From CATQHB01 sp965262595 (GTDB lineage: Bacteria > Chloroflexota > Dehalococcoidia > Lucifugimonadales > UBA3495): 64,000 nucleotides of DNA. The position numbers and the translations under genes are program-made. Shown in pieces: positions 60,858 through 64,000 of the stretch. The stretch's first letter is position 1. Each line of letters begins with the position of its first letter. Below the pieces are notes generated by a model, which saw only the letters and a list, made by a program, of their open reading frames with translations, was not told the origin of the DNA and did no database searches. The stretch lies in assembly GCA_965262595.1 (NCBI GenBank), contig OZ253548.1, positions 124,001 to 188,000 on the forward strand. The letters are read 5' to 3'.

Positions 60858-62744
60858 TTATTGGGGTACGGTCTCGACGTACTCCAGGTGAGTGTAGAAC
60901 GAGTTGATAAAACCGGGGTAAACGTAATCCTTGACGTACTTGGGGTTTACCGCTATATCCGGAGCAATGGCAAACATGGGAAGACTACAGACCAACTCGA
61001 AGCAGAGATTGCCCATCTCCTGCAATATCCTGGCCCGTTCTTCCGGGACCAGAGTTGTTTGCAGTTGCTCAAAGACCGCGTCCAGGTCGGGGTGCTCAAA
61101 GGCTCGGACTGTCCCTTTGGAGTAGTAATTGGTCTGTATTCCGTAAAGGCTGAAATCTCCTGGAGTCGCGCTTGGGAACAGCACTCCGTGGAGCTCCCGG
61201 GCCCGGCGACCGGACCTGATTTTGGGGAAGTCCCACTGCTCCAACTTGGGCTTCATCCCGACCGCTTCGAAATCCAGGGCCATTGCCTGCGCAATGTCGA
61301 TTACCTCGGGGAGGCCGGAGACGGTGTAAAGCGCGATGCTGAACTCCAGCCCTTCAGCAAAACCGGCTTCCGCCAGTAGCTGTCGGGCCCCTTCCGGGTC
61401 GTAGCCGTACTGAGCCTCCCAGTTCCCGGCCCAATCGGGATTGATTATCCCGGGCCATTGCTGTTCTGCCAGCCTGGTATCAAAGGGGTAAAAGGCGGCT
61501 GCGCCGAATTTCACATCAAAACCGGGTAAAAGAGCTTCGGCGATGGCCTCCCGGTTGATGGCCTTCGCCATTGCCAACCGCACTTTCTGGTTCAGGAACG
61601 GATTGGTGGGGTCAAGGTACTCCGGAGTCGTATGGTAATTGCCGGAGAAGGTCCAGCGATGCATCAGTTCCCCGAATTGGGCAGGTATAAATCTCATCCC
61701 CTGCGCGTTGATTTCCTCTCGCAAGGCGCGCTCGATGTCGGCTATTTGAACCTGTTCCGTAAGGAGGGCGGCCACCCGGGTAGAGCTTTCCGAAACCCAG
61801 CGAAACTCCAGTTCCTTGTACTGGGGCACTACCCGCCAATGTTCGTCCACCGCCTCATAGCTGACGTGGGAACCCTCAATCCGCTCGACGAACTTCAATG
61901 GGCCGGTGCCGATCATTTTGTCGCCGTATGCTTCGTCGCCACCTACGCCGTCCCAACGAGCTTTGCTCTCCATTGGCAAATTGCGGCGGTAGCCAAATTG
62001 ATAAAGCGCCTCGGGGAAAACGGACTGATTGTGCAGGATAACGGTGTGGTCGTCCACTATTTCAATAAACTCATTGGACTTTCCCAATACCGTTTGCGGC
62101 TCATCATCCTTGTTCACTCCCTGATACTGCCGCCAGGTGGAAATGCCGCTGGCGGTGGAGGTGGGAGATACCAGCAACCAGGCGGAGTGACGCACGTCCT
62201 GGGCAGTAAACTCTCCCCAGTCGTCGTGGAACTCCACGCCCTCGCGGAGCTTGAAGGTCCAGTCCTTGCCGTTGGGAGCCATTTCCCATGACTCGGCCAA
62301 CTGGGGTTCATATTGGCCGGTAAAACGGTCCACGCCGACCAGCCACTCCAGTACCGGGCGTTTGTCGAGGTAACCGCTAATGATCACTTTGTAGCTGTAG
62401 TTGGTGTCATAAGACTGGGCGCCTACGGCAACTCCCAACTTTGCAAGCCTGGCCTCGGCGGCCATCGGCGCTTCATTGGCCTGAGGCGCCGCCGTCGGAG
62501 CCACCTGGTTCATAGCCGGCTCCTGGGCCGCAGAACTGCCTGGCATTTCCTGGGCCGGGGTGTCACTGCCGGCGCTGGGTTGTTGTTGCTGGGCCGGTTG
62601 GGCCGGTTGGGCCGGTTGGATCTGCGGGTCCGTAGTGGTCTCGGCCGCCGGGGCGGCAGAGGACCCGCAGGCGACAATGAGGGCAAGCATCAGAGAAAGG
62701 AAAACAGCGATGACGTGCTTCGGGTTTCGTAATGTGGTTCGCAT
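60858..62744 (-). CDS. ABC transporter substrate-binding lipoprotein, family 5
   Basis: A 628-residue receptor. Lipoprotein signal MRTTLRNPKHVIAVFLSLML with lipobox ALIVAC; then a long Gln/Pro/Ala linker with PAQ repeats coded by 9-bp GGGCCGGTT units, and the SBP domain ('LAESWEMAPNGKDWTFKLREGVEFHDDWG', 'VRLAMAKAINREAIAEALL', 'GARQLLAEAGFAEGLEF'). ATG at 62744 follows GGAGG. It is the third gene after a DppB and a DppC permease, the reverse of the order in the operon at 11953. The solute is unknown. Confidence 0.93.
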   Translation of the reverse strand: MRTTLRNPKHVIAVFLSLMLALIVACGSSAAPAAETTTDPQIQPAQPAQPAQQQQPSAGSDTPAQEMPGSSAAQEPAMNQVAPTAAPQANEAPMAAEARLAKLGVAVGAQSYDTNYSYKVIISGYLDKRPVLEWLVGVDRFTGQYEPQLAESWEMAPNGKDWTFKLREGVEFHDDWGEFTAQDVRHSAWLLVSPTSTASGISTWRQYQGVNKDDEPQTVLGKSNEFIEIVDDHTVILHNQSVFPEALYQFGYRRNLPMESKARWDGVGGDEAYGDKMIGTGPLKFVERIEGSHVSYEAVDEHWRVVPQYKELEFRWVSESSTRVAALLTEQVQIADIERALREEINAQGMRFIPAQFGELMHRWTFSGNYHTTPEYLDPTNPFLNQKVRLAMAKAINREAIAEALLPGFDVKFGAAAFYPFDTRLAEQQWPGIINPDWAGNWEAQYGYDPEGARQLLAEAGFAEGLEFSIALYTVSGLPEVIDIAQAMALDFEAVGMKPKLEQWDFPKIRSGRRARELHGVLFPSATPGDFSLYGIQTNYYSKGTVRAFEHPDLDAVFEQLQTTLVPEERARILQEMGNLCFELVCSLPMFAIAPDIAVNPKYVKDYVYPGFINSFYTHLEYVETVPQ

Positions 62745-62809
62745 AACTAAACACCTCCAGAAGATAGTCTAGGGTGGCCAGTTGAAACTGTAAGTTAAGC
62801 CAAACTTGA

Positions 62810-62837
62810 CGCTCGCCGTATCCACGCACGGCGAGCG
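62810..62837 (-). terminator. intercistronic hairpin in right-hand transporter operon
   Basis: CGCTCGCCGT (62810-62819) and ACGGCGAGCG (62828-62837) with an 8-base loop between the permease stop (62860) and the receptor start (62744). No T-run; likely to shield the receptor mRNA's 5' side. Confidence 0.5.
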
Positions 62838-62859
62838 CTTACTTAACAATAGTTGTTGC

Positions 62860-63762
62860 TTACACATTCCTGAGTTTTGGGTCCAGCCGGTCGCGGAGCC
62901 AGTCGCCCAGCAGGTTCATTGATAGTACGGTCAACAGGATGGCCAGACCGGGGAAGAAGGACAGCCACCAGGCGTTGATAACCAGCGCCCTCCCGTCGGC
63001 CACCATGAGGCCCCAGGCTGGATTCGGGTGTGGAATGCCGGCGCCCAGGAAACTCAAGGATGCTTCAAGAATGATTACCACGCCCACTTCCAGAGTTGCC
63101 AGAACGATGATGGTATTGACCACGTTCGGCAGCAGGTGGCGCAGGATAATCCGGGAAGTAGAAGCGCCGGCGACCCGTGCCTTGGCGATAAAGTCCTGGT
63201 GGCGCAGGCTCAACACCTCTCCCCGCACCAGCCGGGCGTAGCGAGTCCAGAGAGTCAGGGCGACCACGATAATCACGGTTAAGTAACTTGGCCCTAAAGC
63301 CGCCGCCAGAATCAGGGCTAGCAGGATGGATGGGATGGATATCTTGATGTCCACCAGGCGCATTATCACGTGGTCCCATAACCCGCCCCAATAGCCGGCG
63401 ATCAGCCCCAGAGTGGTGCCGACCAACCCGCCGCAGATGATGGAAACGGCGGCGATGGTTAGTGAAATGCGCGCCCCGTAAATGATGCGGCTAAGCATAT
63501 CCCGCCCCAGCTTGTCGGTGCCCAGGGGGTGGTTCCAAGTACCCCCCTCCAGCCAGGCGGGTGGCTGGAGCCGCTCCAGAATGTTGCCCTTGAATGGGTC
63601 ATGGGGCGCTACCTGGTCGGCGAAAACCGCCGGAGTAACCAGTACGAACAGCAGCACGGCCAGGGAGAGCAAGGGGTACCGGCGGGCCCAGGTTATCCCG
63701 CGCCTTATTTGACCGCCGGCGACTCCGATAGACTCTGGCAAGGTATTGGTTACATTTGCCAT
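62860..63762 (-). CDS. ABC transporter permease, DppC type
   Basis: A 300-residue permease. The 'HPLGTDKLGRDMLSRIIYGARISLT' motif, EAA loop 'DFIAKARVAGASTSRIILRHLLPN' and the tail NLLGDWLRDRLDPKLRNV are intact. ATG at 63762 follows AGAGGA. It lies between a DppB-type permease (64000-63832) and the receptor (62744-60858). It is closest in length and motifs to the enzyme at 14779. Confidence 0.93.
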   Translation of the reverse strand: MANVTNTLPESIGVAGGQIRRGITWARRYPLLSLAVLLFVLVTPAVFADQVAPHDPFKGNILERLQPPAWLEGGTWNHPLGTDKLGRDMLSRIIYGARISLTIAAVSIICGGLVGTTLGLIAGYWGGLWDHVIMRLVDIKISIPSILLALILAAALGPSYLTVIIVVALTLWTRYARLVRGEVLSLRHQDFIAKARVAGASTSRIILRHLLPNVVNTIIVLATLEVGVVIILEASLSFLGAGIPHPNPAWGLMVADGRALVINAWWLSFFPGLAILLTVLSMNLLGDWLRDRLDPKLRNV

Positions 63763-63831
63763 CTAGCTGTTCCTCTTTCAAACCGATTCATAGTAACCGA
63801 TGAATAACCGATTGTGTCTGGAACGGAGGCA

Positions 63832-64000
63832 TCAGCTGGTGTAGCGAATTCGAGGGTCGAGGTAAGCATAGAGTACATCCACCAGCAGGTTGCTAGCGAT
63901 ATAAACAACGCCGAAAAATAGCACCACGCTCTGCACCACTTGAAAGTCCCGGGCGCGGAGGGCATCTATCGCCAGGAGTCCTACGCCCGGCCAGGCAAAC
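63832..64000 (-). CDS. ABC transporter permease, DppB type (truncated by window)
   Basis: The last 55 residues of a DppB permease, reading from the window edge: 'FAWPGVGLLAIDALRARDFQ', then VVQSVVLFFGVVYIASNLLV and DVLYAYLDPRIRYTS, ending in TGA at 63832-63834. It is the first known gene of the right-hand operon, and its start lies beyond base 64000. Confidence 0.9.
   Translation of the reverse strand, partial: FAWPGVGLLAIDALRARDFQVVQSVVLFFGVVYIASNLLVDVLYAYLDPRIRYTS

Overview
The window is a 64 kb piece of a bacterial chromosome with fairly high GC, dense genes and normal Shine-Dalgarno starts. Five luciferase-like (LLM) flavin/F420 oxidoreductases, three or more dipeptide-type ABC transporters with lipoprotein receptors, ring-hydroxylating dioxygenase genes, two ThDP lyases, a GMC oxidoreductase and a lone molybdopterin hydroxylase subunit point to a heterotrophic Chloroflexota, most like the SAR202/Dehalococcoidia group known for such paralogue expansions. 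That placement is inference from gene content; there is no rRNA or tRNA here. I found no CRISPR array and no prophage.

Layout. 0.2-7.3 kb: an LLM oxidoreductase; a minus-strand unit of a second LLM oxidoreductase and a peptide-type receptor lipoprotein, with a good promoter and terminator; and a divergent pair of permeases. 7.5-11.5 kb: an FMN hydroxy-acid oxidase, a degenerate receiver protein, a ribosome hibernation factor, a universal-stress/cyclic-nucleotide-binding fusion and a small dimeric-barrel protein. 11.9-18.8 kb: a complete receptor-permease-permease operon, a decayed IS630-type insertion sequence, a deletion scar joining a receptor 5' end to a permease 3' end, an orphan permease and a cupredoxin-like lipoprotein. 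19-22 kb: a ThDP enzyme and a Gfo/Idh/MocA dehydrogenase. 22-28.7 kb: an accessory stretch with two single-domain retropepsin-like proteases, a possible PD-(D/E)XK protein, thiC under a TPP riboswitch, a DUF5678 protein and a DNA methyltransferase-HNH fusion broken by one stop codon. 28.8-33.6 kb: two LLM oxidoreductases around an alpha/beta hydrolase, then a GMC oxidoreductase. 33.7-37.3 kb: a Fur-family regulator and a Zn/Mn ABC transporter. 37.7-41.6 kb: a DUF2339/DUF3999 membrane pair. 41.7-48.8 kb: an atypical SDR, typA, an IS5 relic, a VOC protein and the molybdopterin subunit. 49-50.9 kb: a glycine-zipper/FnIII protein and a HigBA toxin-antitoxin pair. 51-58.4 kb: a minus-strand catabolic run (carboxymuconolactone decarboxylase-like, ThDP enzyme, SDR, dioxygenase alpha and beta, LLM oxidoreductase, arylsulfotransferase-like). 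58.5-64 kb: two frameshifted genes, a MITE-like element and another peptide-transporter operon running off the right edge.

How it fits together: the transporters would bring in oligopeptides or other small organic molecules. The flavin, Rieske, molybdenum and ThDP enzymes would oxidise and cleave varied, possibly aromatic or recalcitrant organics. The metal uptake, thiamine riboswitch and hibernation/stress genes are housekeeping. Substrates cannot be assigned from sequence alone.
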